56,765 nucleotides of DNA from Verrucomicrobiota bacterium. Its GTDB lineage: Bacteria; Verrucomicrobiota; Verrucomicrobiia; Opitutales; Opitutaceae. A model generated the notes under the pieces. That model saw only the letters and a list, made by a program, of their open reading frames with translations. It was not told the origin of the DNA and searched no databases. The position numbers were made by a program, and so were the translations under genes. Of the stretch, positions 19,442-27,911 are shown piece by piece. The stretch is from contig JANXRL010000107.1 in NCBI GenBank assembly GCA_025352985.1, forward strand, positions 1 through 56,765, read 5' to 3'. Every line of letters begins with the position of its first letter. The first letter of the stretch is position 1.

Positions 19442-19951
19442 TCACCCTTTGGCGAGGCAGCACTGTTTGTATTTCTTGCCACTGCCGCAGGGGCAGGGAT
19501 CGTTGCGGCCGACTTTGGGCTCCGTTGATTTCGTCGGGGCGGGGCCGTTGCGGAGGGTGCGCGCAAAAAGCCATTTGCCGCCGATGCGGGAGAACTCCGA
19601 CTTTTCGTGGAGAACCTGCTCCGAGCCTTGTTCGTCGAAGTAGGCGGAGAAATCGACGGTGGCGGTGTCGGGCTTGGGGCCGGTTTCGTGGGAGTGGATG
19701 GCGAGGCGCGTCCACTTGATCGGCTCGCCGGCGGGTTCCGCGATGTAGGGCTTGTTGTGGGTCGGCAGGTAGGTGCGGTGGAGGTAGCCGTAGTCGCCGA
19801 CGTAATGCGCGGTGAAGCGCGAGCGCATGAGCTCCTCGGCGGTGGCGGGAAGGCGCTTTTCTGCGAGGGCAGGTCCGCAGCAGGCGTCGAAGAGTTTGCC
19901 GCTGCCGCAAGGGCAGGGATGGCCGGAAAGGGAGGCGGGGGATGCGTTCAT
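19442..19951 (-). CDS. ychJ: YchJ-family protein with SEC-C motifs
   Basis: The 169-residue protein begins with a zinc-binding SEC-C motif (residues 13-25: [13 protein letters not shown]) and ends with a second one ([16 protein letters not shown]). Between them lies the YchJ core: [45 protein letters not shown] and [10 protein letters not shown]. YchJ-type proteins (UPF0225) have a cystatin-like middle domain and bind zinc through the cysteines; the role is not known, although SEC-C motifs elsewhere bind SecB or the ribosome. Length is typical. The gene is upstream of the leader-attenuator on the same strand, but a gap and the leader's own start separate it from that regulation. Confidence 0.88.
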   Translation of the reverse strand: MNASPASLSGHPCPCGSGKLFDACCGPALAEKRLPATAEELMRSRFTAHYVGDYGYLHRTYLPTHNKPYIAEPAGEPIKWTRLAIHSHETGPKPDTATVDFSAYFDEQGSEQVLHEKSEFSRIGGKWLFARTLRNGPAPTKSTEPKVGRNDPCPCGSGKKYKQCCLAKG

Positions 19952-20026
19952 CGGTGAGAACTAGAATGCCGACGCCGCGGAATGCGAGCCGGAAGCCGGA
20001 CGAGTTTTCGGCCCGCATGGTTGCGG

Positions 20027-21487
20027 TTATGTCACGGTCGGCACCACAAAGCCTTCTCGGTAGTCGCGGGTGAGAAGTTGGTTGGCCCGGTCAACGCCTT
20101 CGCCGTCGGTGAAGCGTTGCTGCGCGTCGCTCCACTCCAGCCAGCTTCCGAGTGTCAGCGGGGTTTTCCCGAGGTCGATTTTGTTTTTGTCCAGATGGGT
20201 CTGGATGCGCCCGAGGGCTTCAAGGGCTGCGGGGTGGGCGGACAGTTTTTCGCGGATGGCTTCGGGTGCGGCGGCGGCACCGACGCGATGCGAGAGATTG
20301 GCCATGTGCGCCAGATTGCTGGAAATGCCGGCTTCTCGCACAGGGGCGTTCAGGTCCTGGGGGCGTCGGGTGCGGACGGCGTTGATGAAATTTCTCATGT
20401 GCTTGCCGCCGCCATCGCCGGTGAAGCGCCGCACTTTTTTGCCCTGGAGGTCTTGGATCCAACCGCCGCTGTCGCCGGTGACAAAGGATCCGTTTTCGCA
20501 TTCCACGATGACGCCGACGCGAAGTTGCTTGTAGGCGTCCACTTCATTTTCACCCGGAGCCATGGGCAGGCCGCGCACCTCAAAGAGGATCGGGGCGGTC
20601 GCGTAGTCGTAGAGCACGAGCTGGGTGTTGGGCGTTTGGCCGTCGTCGGGCTCGCCTAGGCGCGCGCCTACGCTGACGACGCGGCGGGGCAGTCCGGTTT
20701 CGCCGAGGACCCAGCGGGCGAGATCGAGTTCGTGGGGTCCTTGGTTGCCGATGTCGCCGTTGCCGGTGGCCCAGTCCCAGTGCCAGTCGTAGTGCAGATT
20801 TTTGCGCATGAGCGGGGCCATGGGCGCGGGACCGCACCAGAGGTTGTAGTCAACGGTGGCGGGAATGGCTTGCGGGCCGGAAACGTGGCCGATGGGCGGG
20901 CGCAGTTTGTAACAGAGCCCGCGCACGAGGCGGATTTTGCCGAGGCCTCCTTGCTTGATGAATGCGAAGCCGTCGATGTGTCCCTGGTCGGAGCGTTTTT
21001 GAGTGCCGGCCTGCACCACGCGACCGTATTTTTCCGCAGCGCGGGCGATCTGGACGCCCTCGAAGAGATTGTGGCAAACGGGTTTTTCGACGTAAACATC
21101 CTTGCCGGCCTGACAGGCCCAGATGGTTTGCAGCGTGTGTTGATGGTTGGGCGTGGCGATGACGACTGCGTCGAGATCTTTCATCTCCAGCATCCGCCGG
21201 AAATCGGCTTGCGCGGCGGCTTTGATGCCGATTTTGGCAAGGCTTGCTGTTCGCGCGGCGAGGATGGTGCTGTCCACATCGCAAAGGGCTACGATACGCA
21301 CATCAGGCATGGCGCGGAGCTGGTTGACGTGTTCCCAGCCCTTGTGGCGAAGGCCGACAATGCCGATGCGCAACGCGTCCGACGCGCCGCCGGCGCGCAA
21401 TGGACGCACGCCCACCCAAGCGGCGGCCGTAGCGGTGGCGGTCAGTTTGATAAAATCACGGCGGTTAAGAACCAGGGGCATGTGCAA
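20027..21487 (-). CDS. Tat-exported Gfo/Idh/MocA family oxidoreductase
   Basis: The 486-residue protein starts with a twin-arginine signal (NRRDFIKLTATATAAAW) and continues with the NAD(P)-binding Rossmann domain: LRIGIVGLRHKGWEHV near 40, VALCDVDS near 68, and the EKPV signature in YVEKPVCHNLFEG, where the Lys is catalytic in this family. The C-terminal domain holds DWATGNGDIGNQGPHELDLA, with the HE-D motif that contacts substrate and NAD. The enzyme is likely a periplasmic oxidoreductase that oxidises or isomerises a sugar or polyol. A start two codons later (MPLVLNRRDF) is as good. It is divergent from a DUF1080 gene and a second oxidoreductase, so the locus probably degrades one sugar. 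Confidence 0.86.
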   Translation of the reverse strand: MHMPLVLNRRDFIKLTATATAAAWVGVRPLRAGGASDALRIGIVGLRHKGWEHVNQLRAMPDVRIVALCDVDSTILAARTASLAKIGIKAAAQADFRRMLEMKDLDAVVIATPNHQHTLQTIWACQAGKDVYVEKPVCHNLFEGVQIARAAEKYGRVVQAGTQKRSDQGHIDGFAFIKQGGLGKIRLVRGLCYKLRPPIGHVSGPQAIPATVDYNLWCGPAPMAPLMRKNLHYDWHWDWATGNGDIGNQGPHELDLARWVLGETGLPRRVVSVGARLGEPDDGQTPNTQLVLYDYATAPILFEVRGLPMAPGENEVDAYKQLRVGVIVECENGSFVTGDSGGWIQDLQGKKVRRFTGDGGGKHMRNFINAVRTRRPQDLNAPVREAGISSNLAHMANLSHRVGAAAAPEAIREKLSAHPAALEALGRIQTHLDKNKIDLGKTPLTLGSWLEWSDAQQRFTDGEGVDRANQLLTRDYREGFVVPTVT

Positions 21488-21581
21488 TCAAGATTGAAGA
21501 TAACGGTGGACGGGGCAAGGCGGGTGCTGAAAGGGTAACCTGCGTTGAGTCTGCGCCGTCATAAAATTTACCTCTTACTCG

Positions 21582-23057
21582 ATGCGATCTTTTATCCCCC
21601 TGTTTGCCGGCCTTGTCATTGCCGCTGCTCCTGCGTTTGCGGAAGACGGCTTCGCGGATTTGTTCAACGGCAAGGATCTCACGGGTTGGGAGACGCGCGG
21701 AGGCAAGGCCAGTTACACCATGGAAGACGGCGTGATCGTCGGCACCTCGGTTCTTAACACGCCGAATTCGTTTCTTTGCACGAAGCAAACCTACGGAAAT
21801 TTCATTCTGGAACTCGATTTCAACGTCGATCCCGCGCTGAACTCCGGCGTGCAGTTCCGCAGCGAATGCTTCGACCATGTCACCGCGCCCACCGGCAAGG
21901 ACGGTCAGCCGCTGAGGGACGCCAAGGGCAAGGCTATCACCGTGGCCGCGGGTCGTGTGCACGGTTACCAATACGAGATCGATCTCGATCCGGTGAAGAA
22001 GCGCTGGTGGGCCGGCGGCATCTACGACGAGAGCCGCCGTCTTTGGCTGTTCCCCGGCTCGTTGGGCGGCGACGCCAAGGCGTTCACCGAGCAAGGCGTG
22101 AAACTCGCCACGCCCGCCGACGGTTGGAACCACCTGCGCATCGAGGCGATCGGCGCATCGCTCAAGACCTTCCTTAACGGCGAACTTCGCGCCGCCATCA
22201 CCGACGACCTGACGCCTCGCGGCTTTATCGGTCTCCAGGTCCACAATGTCGGGAAAAATGAAAAGATGGCCGGCTTGAAGGCGCGTTTCCGCAACGTCCG
22301 CATCAAGGTTCTCGCCGACACGGTCCCGGCGGAAACGCCTGCAGCGACGGTCGGCGCATTCAACACGCTGACCGACCAGGAAAAAGCCGAGGGCTGGCGC
22401 TTATTGTGGGACGGCCACTCCAGCGAAGGCTGGCGGAGTTCCCGCAGCGAGAAATTCCCCGAAGGCGGTTGGGTGATGCAGGACGGCGTTCTGACCGTGA
22501 CCGGTTCGGACGGGAAGGAATCCGCGCGAGGCGGCGACATCATAACGCGCGAAAAATTCTCCAACTTTGAGCTGAAGGCTGACTTCAAAATCAACCCCGG
22601 CACCAACACAGGTATCAAGATTTTTGTCCAACCCGAGCTGAGCGCGATCACGCCGTCGGGCAAAAAAACGACGGTGGGTTCAGCCATCGGGCTTGAATAT
22701 CAGATCCTCGACGACCTGCGCCATCCCGACGCCAAGCTCGGGCACAACGGTGACCGCACGCTCGGTTCGCTTTACGATCTCATCCCCGCCTCGTCTGCCA
22801 AGAAGTCGAACCCTGTCGGTGAGTGGAACCATGTGCGCATCATCTCGCGCGGCCGGCATGTCGAGTTCTGGCTGAACGGCGACAAGGTGACCGAGTTCGA
22901 ACGCGGCTCGCCGGCATTTCGTGAAGCGGTGGCCGCCAGCAAATATAGAAACATCCCCGGCTTCGGCGAATGGCCCGACGGGCATGTCCTTCTTCAAGAT
23001 CACGGCAACGTCGCCGCTTTTCGTGATTTGAAAATCCGCCCGCTCGCCGGTGAGTGA
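21582..23057 (+). CDS. Two-domain DUF1080 protein (3-keto-glycoside hydrolase family), secreted
   Basis: The 491-residue protein has a signal peptide (residues 1-21, AAAPAFAE) and two tandem DUF1080 domains. The first (about 22-255) reads DLFNGKDLTGWETRGGKASY, ILELDFNVDPALNSGVQFRS and HGYQYEIDLDPV; the second (about 265-490) repeats the same order as LLWDGHSSEGWRSSRSEKFP, FELKADFKINPGTNTGIKIF and GLEYQILDDL. DUF1080 folds as a concanavalin-like beta-sandwich; some members hydrolyse 3-keto-glycosides produced by Gfo/Idh/MocA oxidation. The two copies differ, so one may bind and the other cleave. It is directly upstream of a Tat-exported oxidoreductase on the same strand and divergent from another, supporting an oxidise-then-hydrolyse route. 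Confidence 0.88.
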   Translation: MRSFIPLFAGLVIAAAPAFAEDGFADLFNGKDLTGWETRGGKASYTMEDGVIVGTSVLNTPNSFLCTKQTYGNFILELDFNVDPALNSGVQFRSECFDHVTAPTGKDGQPLRDAKGKAITVAAGRVHGYQYEIDLDPVKKRWWAGGIYDESRRLWLFPGSLGGDAKAFTEQGVKLATPADGWNHLRIEAIGASLKTFLNGELRAAITDDLTPRGFIGLQVHNVGKNEKMAGLKARFRNVRIKVLADTVPAETPAATVGAFNTLTDQEKAEGWRLLWDGHSSEGWRSSRSEKFPEGGWVMQDGVLTVTGSDGKESARGGDIITREKFSNFELKADFKINPGTNTGIKIFVQPELSAITPSGKKTTVGSAIGLEYQILDDLRHPDAKLGHNGDRTLGSLYDLIPASSAKKSNPVGEWNHVRIISRGRHVEFWLNGDKVTEFERGSPAFREAVAASKYRNIPGFGEWPDGHVLLQDHGNVAAFRDLKIRPLAGE

Positions 23058-23096
23058 TGCGCTAAACTCAAAAGATTTCTGACCCCCATACCTCCC

Positions 23097-24515
23097 GTGA
23101 CTCTTCATAATCGCCGCAGTTTCCTGAAGACCGGTGCTGGCGTCGGCGCCGGCCTGATTTTCCTCCCTAATCTCATTCGCGGTTCGCTCTTCGCGGCCAC
23201 GACTCCAAGCAAGCGCATCCAAGTCGCCCAGATTGGCTGCGGTCGCATGGGGCACACGGACATGGAGGGCGTCCTCGGCTGTCCGCAGGCGCGTATCGTC
23301 GCGGTTTGCGACCTTGATTCCAAACGCGTCGCCATCGCCAAACAAATGGCGGAGACGTTTTATCATAAAAAAGGCGAAGCCGGTGTGGAGGTGAAAGCCT
23401 ACCACGATTACCGTGAGGTGCTCCTGCGGTCTGACATAGATGCGGTCGTCGTGAGCACGCCGGATCATTGGCACGCCCTGGTGGCCGTCGAGGCGGCGCT
23501 CGCGGGCAAACATCTCTACGTCCAGAAGCCCGTGACTTACAGCATCGCGGAGGCGATCGCGCTGCGCATCGCGGTGCAGGCGAAAAAAGTCGTCCTGCAG
23601 ACGGGTTCCCAGCAGCGCTCGGAGCGCCCGTTCGTCGCGTTTCGCCCCGCGAGCGAGGCCGTGCGCAACGGACGCATCGGCAAGCTTCATACGGTCAAGA
23701 TCGGCATCGGCCTCGACAAGCCCAGCGGCAAGGCGCCCAAGCCCATGGAAGTGCCCGCCAATCTCGATTTCGACCGCTGGCTCGGCCCCGCGCCCGAGCA
23801 GCCCTACATGGAGGGCCGCGTGCATCCGCAGGATGGTTTTACCCGCCCGGGTTGGATTACGACCGAGGATTTCGGGCTTGGCATGATCACCAATTGGGGC
23901 GCGCACCACATGGACATCGCGCAGTGGGCGATGGGGCAGGAGTTGGGCGGCCCGCTCACGATCGAGGCCCGCGCCCAGTTCATGCGCGACGACGTCTGGA
24001 CGGTGCACCATACCTACCACGTTGAGATGATTTATCCGGACAACGTGCAGGTGATCATGGACAACTCCTTTGAGAACGGCATCCGTTTCGAGGGTGCCGA
24101 CGGCTGGGTGTTTTGCGCCCGCGGAGCCGAAAAAGTGACGGCGAGCGACGGCAATGCCGCCGACCCTGCGGACAAGAAAGGCCCGTTGCGTGCGAGCGAT
24201 CTGAAGATTCTCGCGCCGCTCGGCGCGAATGCTACGCGCTGGGCACCGAGCCGAAATCATTACGCCAACTGGATCGGAAGCATTGCGGCAAATGCCCAAC
24301 CAGTCGCGCCCATCGAGCAGTCCTCGCGCAGTCTTGAGGCCTGCGCGACCGCGTGGATCGGGATGAAGCTCGGACGCAAACTCACCTGGGATGCGGCCAA
24401 AGAACAGTTTGTCGGCGACGAGGAGGCCAACGCCTTGCGCAGCCGCAAGGCTCGTCGTGCCGAGTTCGACATCTGCGAAATTCTAAAAAAAGCCGGCCTG
24501 CCCGCGCCGGTCTGA
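23097..24515 (+). CDS. Tat-exported Gfo/Idh/MocA family oxidoreductase
   Basis: The 472-residue protein begins at a GTG and has a twin-arginine signal, NRRSFLKTGAGVGAGLIF. The Rossmann domain shows VAQIGCGRMGHTDME, VAVCDLDSKRVA and STPDHWHALVAVEAALAG, with the family's YVQKPV segment, in which Q replaces the usual E before the catalytic Lys. The C-terminal domain has DFGLGMITNWGAHHMDIAQW, where G-HH-D is the substrate-site signature. It follows the DUF1080 gene by 39 bases on the same strand, so the two are likely co-transcribed. The family oxidises sugars and inositols with NAD or a tightly bound cofactor; being exported, it would work on a bound or recycled cofactor in the periplasm. Confidence 0.88.
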   Translation: MTLHNRRSFLKTGAGVGAGLIFLPNLIRGSLFAATTPSKRIQVAQIGCGRMGHTDMEGVLGCPQARIVAVCDLDSKRVAIAKQMAETFYHKKGEAGVEVKAYHDYREVLLRSDIDAVVVSTPDHWHALVAVEAALAGKHLYVQKPVTYSIAEAIALRIAVQAKKVVLQTGSQQRSERPFVAFRPASEAVRNGRIGKLHTVKIGIGLDKPSGKAPKPMEVPANLDFDRWLGPAPEQPYMEGRVHPQDGFTRPGWITTEDFGLGMITNWGAHHMDIAQWAMGQELGGPLTIEARAQFMRDDVWTVHHTYHVEMIYPDNVQVIMDNSFENGIRFEGADGWVFCARGAEKVTASDGNAADPADKKGPLRASDLKILAPLGANATRWAPSRNHYANWIGSIAANAQPVAPIEQSSRSLEACATAWIGMKLGRKLTWDAAKEQFVGDEEANALRSRKARRAEFDICEILKKAGLPAPV

Positions 24516-24536
24516 GTTTGTTCAGGCGACGTTTTC

Positions 24537-25094
24537 CTAGGATGTCTTTACGGGCACCGTCGTTTTGCGCGCCTGAGCGGCTTTCACGAGCGGGTAGCGG
24601 ATGAGGCCGTGGTAAATACCGAGGATCGTGAGCATGCCGAGGACGGCGTAGATAAGGCCTTCGACGGTCGTGGGCACGGCAGGTTTGTAGATGTCGAACG
24701 TGGCGCGGGCGATGGACGGGTCGAAATGCGCGAAGAACACGAAAGGTTTTTTCCAGAGCGATGCGTTGCGTATGGCGAGGTCGGCGGCGGCGAGCGAGTC
24801 CACGCGCGTGACGGCGTCGCTCATCACACCGGCGAGGCGGGCGACGCTTTCATCGGCGTTGTGGCTCGTGCGCTGCATGAATTCGGCGAGGGTGAGCTTG
24901 GATTGCGCGGCGACGTCGGTGAACTGTGCGAGTTGGCGGCGGGCTTCGTCGAGGCGTCCGCCGAGGCGCTGAAGATACTGCTGGATGAACTCGGGGAGCT
25001 GACAAAACAGCACGGCGCCAAACACGCAGAGCAGGCGGTCGATGAGGGTATCGCCGGCTTTTACCACGGGGCGGAGCGGGGCGGTCCATTTCAT
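24537..25094 (-). CDS. DUF2937 family membrane protein
   Basis: The 185-residue protein has a hydrophobic segment at residues 18-34 (DRLLCVFGAVLFCQLPEF), followed by LQRLGGRLDEARRQLAQF, which matches the DUF2937 pattern of a membrane anchor plus a coiled helix. A second hydrophobic stretch lies at about 140-160 (VEGLIYAVLGMLTILGIYHG). The middle is helical (HNADESVARLAGVMSDAVTR). The family is uncharacterised, found in Gram-negative bacteria. It converges on the oxidoreductase gene ending at 24515 and follows the aminotransferase gene on the same strand, 55 bases apart, so it may be expressed with it. Confidence 0.7.
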   Translation of the reverse strand: MKWTAPLRPVVKAGDTLIDRLLCVFGAVLFCQLPEFIQQYLQRLGGRLDEARRQLAQFTDVAAQSKLTLAEFMQRTSHNADESVARLAGVMSDAVTRVDSLAAADLAIRNASLWKKPFVFFAHFDPSIARATFDIYKPAVPTTVEGLIYAVLGMLTILGIYHGLIRYPLVKAAQARKTTVPVKTS

Positions 25095-25149
25095 GGCTGG
25101 AGATTCGCGTTTACGGTCGAGGGGCGCAAGCGCGAGTCGAGCCGGTTGC

Positions 25150-26355
25150 TCACAACGCCGCGCGGATGACGGCGCCGAGGCGGGCGATACCTTCCTCTAT
25201 GCGGGCTTCGGTGGCGTTGCTGAAATTGAGGCGCATGGTGTTCTTCACCGGCGAATCGACCCAGAAGGGCGCGCCGGGGACGAAGGCGACTTTTTCGCGG
25301 GCGGCGGCTTTGAGCAGTTCGAGCGTATCAATGGACTCGGGAAGCGTGACCCAGAGGAAAAGGCCGCCATCCGGTTTCGTCCACGTGCAGCCGGCGGGGA
25401 GGTGGCGGGCGAGGGCGTCGAGCATGACGTCGCGGCGATGGCCGTAGACGGAGCAAAGCTTGGCCACGTGTTCGGTGACGACGCCGGGTTCGCGGACGTA
25501 GCGCCAGACGAGGCGCTGGGTGAAGGCAGAGGTGTGGAGGTCGGCGGCCTGTTTGGCGGCGACGAGTTTTTCGTAGACTTCGCGGTCGGGGGCGACGAGC
25601 CAGGCGACGCGGAGGCCGGGGGTCATGATCTTGCTGGAGGTGCCGAGGTATAGCCAGTGGCGGGCGTCGGGGAAAGTTCCGAGCGCGGGAACATCTTCGC
25701 CGGAGAAGCGCAGGCGGCCGTAGGGATCGTCTTCGATCACGGGCAGGCCGAAGTGTGCGGCGATGGCGACGATCTCGGCGCGGCGGGCGGCGGGCGTGGT
25801 GCGGCCGGTGGGGTTTTGGAAATTGGGAATCAGATACAGGAACTTCGGCTTGCGCGCAGACGTTTCGAGGAACGCGCGCAGGGCTTCGGGCCGGAGGCCG
25901 TGTTCGTCGGACTCGAGGCCGACAGGGACGGCTTCGTAGGCTTGGAAGGCTTGGAGCGCGCCAAGGTAGGCGGGGTTTTCAACGAGGACGACGTCGCCGG
26001 GGTCGAGGAAGACCTTGGAGATGAGATCGAGGCCTTGCTGGGAGCCGTTGGTGATGAGGATCTGGTCGGGCGCGACGCGCAGGCCGACGGTTTCGGCGAG
26101 GTGGGCGCTGACCCATTCGCGGAGCGGCAGGTAGCCCTCGGTGATGTCGTATTGGAGGGAGGCGGGGCCGTCTTCGGCGAGGAGGGACTGGCCGGCGCGG
26201 GCGGTGGCTTCGATGGGAAACAACTCGGGCGCGGGCAGGCCGCCGGCGAAGGAGATGACGTCGGGAGAGCCGGTGACTTTGAGGATTTCGCGGATGGCGC
26301 TCGGCTTGAGGCAGGCGGTGCGTTGGGCGAAGGAAAAAGCGGACGGCGTGTTCAT
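25150..26355 (-). CDS. PLP-dependent aminotransferase (LysN / 2-aminoadipate type, class I/II)
   Basis: The 401-residue protein is a fold-type I aminotransferase of the LysN/MocR-core branch. Visible residues are SFAGGLPAPELFP near 35, NGSQQGLDLISKVFLDPGD near 103, FQNPTG with Asn181, IEDDPYGRLRF with Asp210, and the PLP-binding Lys242 in LGTSSKIMTPGLRVAW. It transfers amino groups between an amino acid and 2-oxoglutarate; substrates of this branch include 2-aminoadipate, leucine, valine and aromatic amino acids. Its ATG overlaps the stop of a 66-codon frame as ATGA. A valine-rich leader peptide and attenuator lie upstream, which favours a branched-chain substrate. Confidence 0.87.
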   Translation of the reverse strand: MNTPSAFSFAQRTACLKPSAIREILKVTGSPDVISFAGGLPAPELFPIEATARAGQSLLAEDGPASLQYDITEGYLPLREWVSAHLAETVGLRVAPDQILITNGSQQGLDLISKVFLDPGDVVLVENPAYLGALQAFQAYEAVPVGLESDEHGLRPEALRAFLETSARKPKFLYLIPNFQNPTGRTTPAARRAEIVAIAAHFGLPVIEDDPYGRLRFSGEDVPALGTFPDARHWLYLGTSSKIMTPGLRVAWLVAPDREVYEKLVAAKQAADLHTSAFTQRLVWRYVREPGVVTEHVAKLCSVYGHRRDVMLDALARHLPAGCTWTKPDGGLFLWVTLPESIDTLELLKAAAREKVAFVPGAPFWVDSPVKNTMRLNFSNATEARIEEGIARLGAVIRAAL

Positions 26356-26552
26356 GGCAGGTCGATGGGGTAGGGACGGAAGCGTCCCCGGCGCTCGGGT
26401 TCGAGCAAATCCGGTCGCGGGTTGAGCAACAGGAAGTCGTTTCGGGCGAAGTCGCCCGCGGGGGCGGGGCGGGCGGGTTCGCGGTTCAGGCGGGGCGCGG
26501 CGCCGAAAGGTTCGGGCCAGCGAGTGCGGGTTTGGATGCGGTTGGTTTTCAT
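26352..26552 (-). CDS. Small hypothetical protein translationally coupled to the aminotransferase
   Basis: The 66-residue frame is Arg- and Pro-rich (MKTNRIQTRTRWPEPFGAAP, then PDLLEPERRGRFRPYPIDLP) and has no recognised domain. Its TGA at 26352-26354 overlaps the ATG of the aminotransferase as ATGA, the layout of a coupled pair. Directly in front of its start codon, GGCGGTT (26553-26559) and AACCGCC (26571-26577) form a perfect 7-bp stem with an 11-base loop that could hide the initiation region. Upstream is the attenuator at 26605-26641. It may be a coupling device rather than a working protein. Confidence 0.5.
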   Translation of the reverse strand: MKTNRIQTRTRWPEPFGAAPRLNREPARPAPAGDFARNDFLLLNPRPDLLEPERRGRFRPYPIDLP

Positions 26553-26604
26553 GGCGGTTGGTTTGGTTTTAACCGCCCCCTGCGGGTGCTGCTCCGGACA
26601 GGGC

Positions 26605-26641
26605 CAAAAAAAAGCCCCCTCCGGTTGGCACCGGAGGGGGC
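26605..26641 (-). terminator. Attenuator terminator upstream of the aminotransferase pair
   Basis: The minus-strand hairpin CCCCCTCCGG-TGCCAA-CCGGAGGGGG (26614-26641) is followed by eight T. The stretch GCACCGAGAGGGGC, at the end of the leader frame, is nearly complementary to the left arm GCCCCCTCCGGTGC and gives a competing antiterminator with two small bulges. It lies 53 bases before the coupled small gene at 26552. Together with the leader it matches the classic leader-peptide attenuation design. Confidence 0.8.
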
Positions 26642-26657
26642 GAAAGTGTTTACACGT

Positions 26658-26759
26658 TCAGGCCCCTCTCGGTGCGTTGGTAACGGACACGATGGAGATG
26701 GCGACCACGGAGGCGTGGGCGAGGGCTTTGCTGGAAAGCGTCGTGTTGCGGAGGTTCAT
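26658..26759 (-). CDS. Leader peptide (33 residues) of the aminotransferase attenuator
   Basis: The short frame starts MNLRNTTLSSKALAHA and ends SVVAISIVSVTNAPRGA, with TGA at 26658-26660. The run VVAISIVSV has four valines and two isoleucines in nine codons, placed so that a stalled ribosome would free the GCACCGAGAGGGGC arm. The end NAP is shared with the enteric IvbL leader. It aligns with the leader at 19293-19382. No Shine-Dalgarno sequence is clear. The sensed signal is inferred to be charged tRNA for valine and/or isoleucine. Confidence 0.75.
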   Translation of the reverse strand: MNLRNTTLSSKALAHASVVAISIVSVTNAPRGA

Positions 26760-26818
26760 TAAAGCGAGTGAAACGAAGGCGAAAACGTGCGATTGGTCAA
26801 GCGCGAGGTTGAAATCGC

Positions 26819-27703
26819 TCAGGCGGCGCGGGCGGCGGCGCGGCGGTTTTGCACGGCTTGATCGGCTTGGCGGTCGAGCCAGCGCATGAAGGCAAAGCGA
26901 GGCTGAGGGCTGACGAATTCCTTCGGGTCAACGGGCTTGCCGTGGGTGTAGAGTGTCTCGGGGTCGATGTAGGTGCCGAAGACAAAATCACACAGGGGCA
27001 GGCCAAAGACGCCGGAGATGGCTTCGTTGCAGCGGATGTCGGCGTGGTGGCGGAGGTGGAAGGCATAGGCCTTGCGCCAGAGGCGACCGTATTTGGGGTG
27101 CTCGACGAGGCGGTCCCAGGTGTCCTGCGGCCAGTGCTCGACGGCGTGGATGAGTTCGTAAAGCGAGAGGGACCAGGCGACGGCGAGCCAGCCGGCGAGG
27201 AAAACGGGGGCGGTGGGAAACAGCCACTGGGCGATGACCAAAAATGGAGTGACGACCAAAGAGAACACCAAGAGGGAATACCAGGGGAAGTAAGAGGCCT
27301 CGTGCTGTTTTTCCTCCTCGATGGGGAAGGTGTTGTGGACGACATTTTCGACGAGGCCGGGGATGTCCTCGGTGCCGCGCTTGGTCCGGTGATAGCCGAT
27401 GCGGGTGAGGGCGTGGTGCAGGGTGTGCTGGCGGTAAAAATAGCTCAGGAACGGGATGAGCGGGGCGTGCAGGATGTAGCGGTGGAAGAAGAACTCGAAA
27501 ACGCCGGCGCCAGCATGGACCACGAGGAACGTGAGGGCAAACGCGACCCAACTGCCCGCGAGCTGGGCCTTCCACGTGGCGGGAAACACCAGCGCGAGCA
27601 CGCTGAACAGCACGGCCAGGGTCACGACAATGGTCGTGATGAAAACCGCCGGAGAGAATTTTTCTTCGTGTTGGTGGGCACCCTCGTGAGAATGGTCGGA
27701 CAT
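26819..27703 (-). CDS. Membrane fatty acid hydroxylase / sterol desaturase superfamily protein
   Basis: The 294-residue protein has about four to five hydrophobic segments and the three histidine boxes of the diiron membrane hydroxylases: FFHRYILH (His74-His79), RQHTLHHALT (His93, 96, 97), and AFHLRHHAD near 205, plus LIHAVEHW near 184. Its N-terminus is His-rich (HSHEGAHQHEE). Members hydroxylate or desaturate fatty acids, sterols or carotenoids. The substrate is unknown; in this phylum such enzymes often modify membrane lipids. It lies on the same strand upstream of the attenuator leader, separated by 60 bases from the leader start. Confidence 0.85.
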   Translation of the reverse strand: MSDHSHEGAHQHEEKFSPAVFITTIVVTLAVLFSVLALVFPATWKAQLAGSWVAFALTFLVVHAGAGVFEFFFHRYILHAPLIPFLSYFYRQHTLHHALTRIGYHRTKRGTEDIPGLVENVVHNTFPIEEEKQHEASYFPWYSLLVFSLVVTPFLVIAQWLFPTAPVFLAGWLAVAWSLSLYELIHAVEHWPQDTWDRLVEHPKYGRLWRKAYAFHLRHHADIRCNEAISGVFGLPLCDFVFGTYIDPETLYTHGKPVDPKEFVSPQPRFAFMRWLDRQADQAVQNRRAAARAA

Positions 27704-27911
27704 GGATATAGAGACGGGCTGGAGTTGAGACTGGGAGTGCGGACTTTTAAATGGAGGAAATTATCCCATCAGTAAAACAGGCCGCCGCCTAGCGTATTCT
27801 CAGTTAGAATTCTGAGCCGGGGTTAGCGTATTGCATTTGCCGCCGGGGACGGCGGTAAACGTAGGTGTCTTGAGGGGTGAGGTTGCGTATGGCGAGAGCC
27901 GGGCCTCGGGG

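Noticed and set aside
22680-24299. A 539-codon minus-strand frame opposite the second oxidoreductase
   Set aside because: The plus-strand gene has full Gfo/Idh/MocA motifs; the opposite frame has none.
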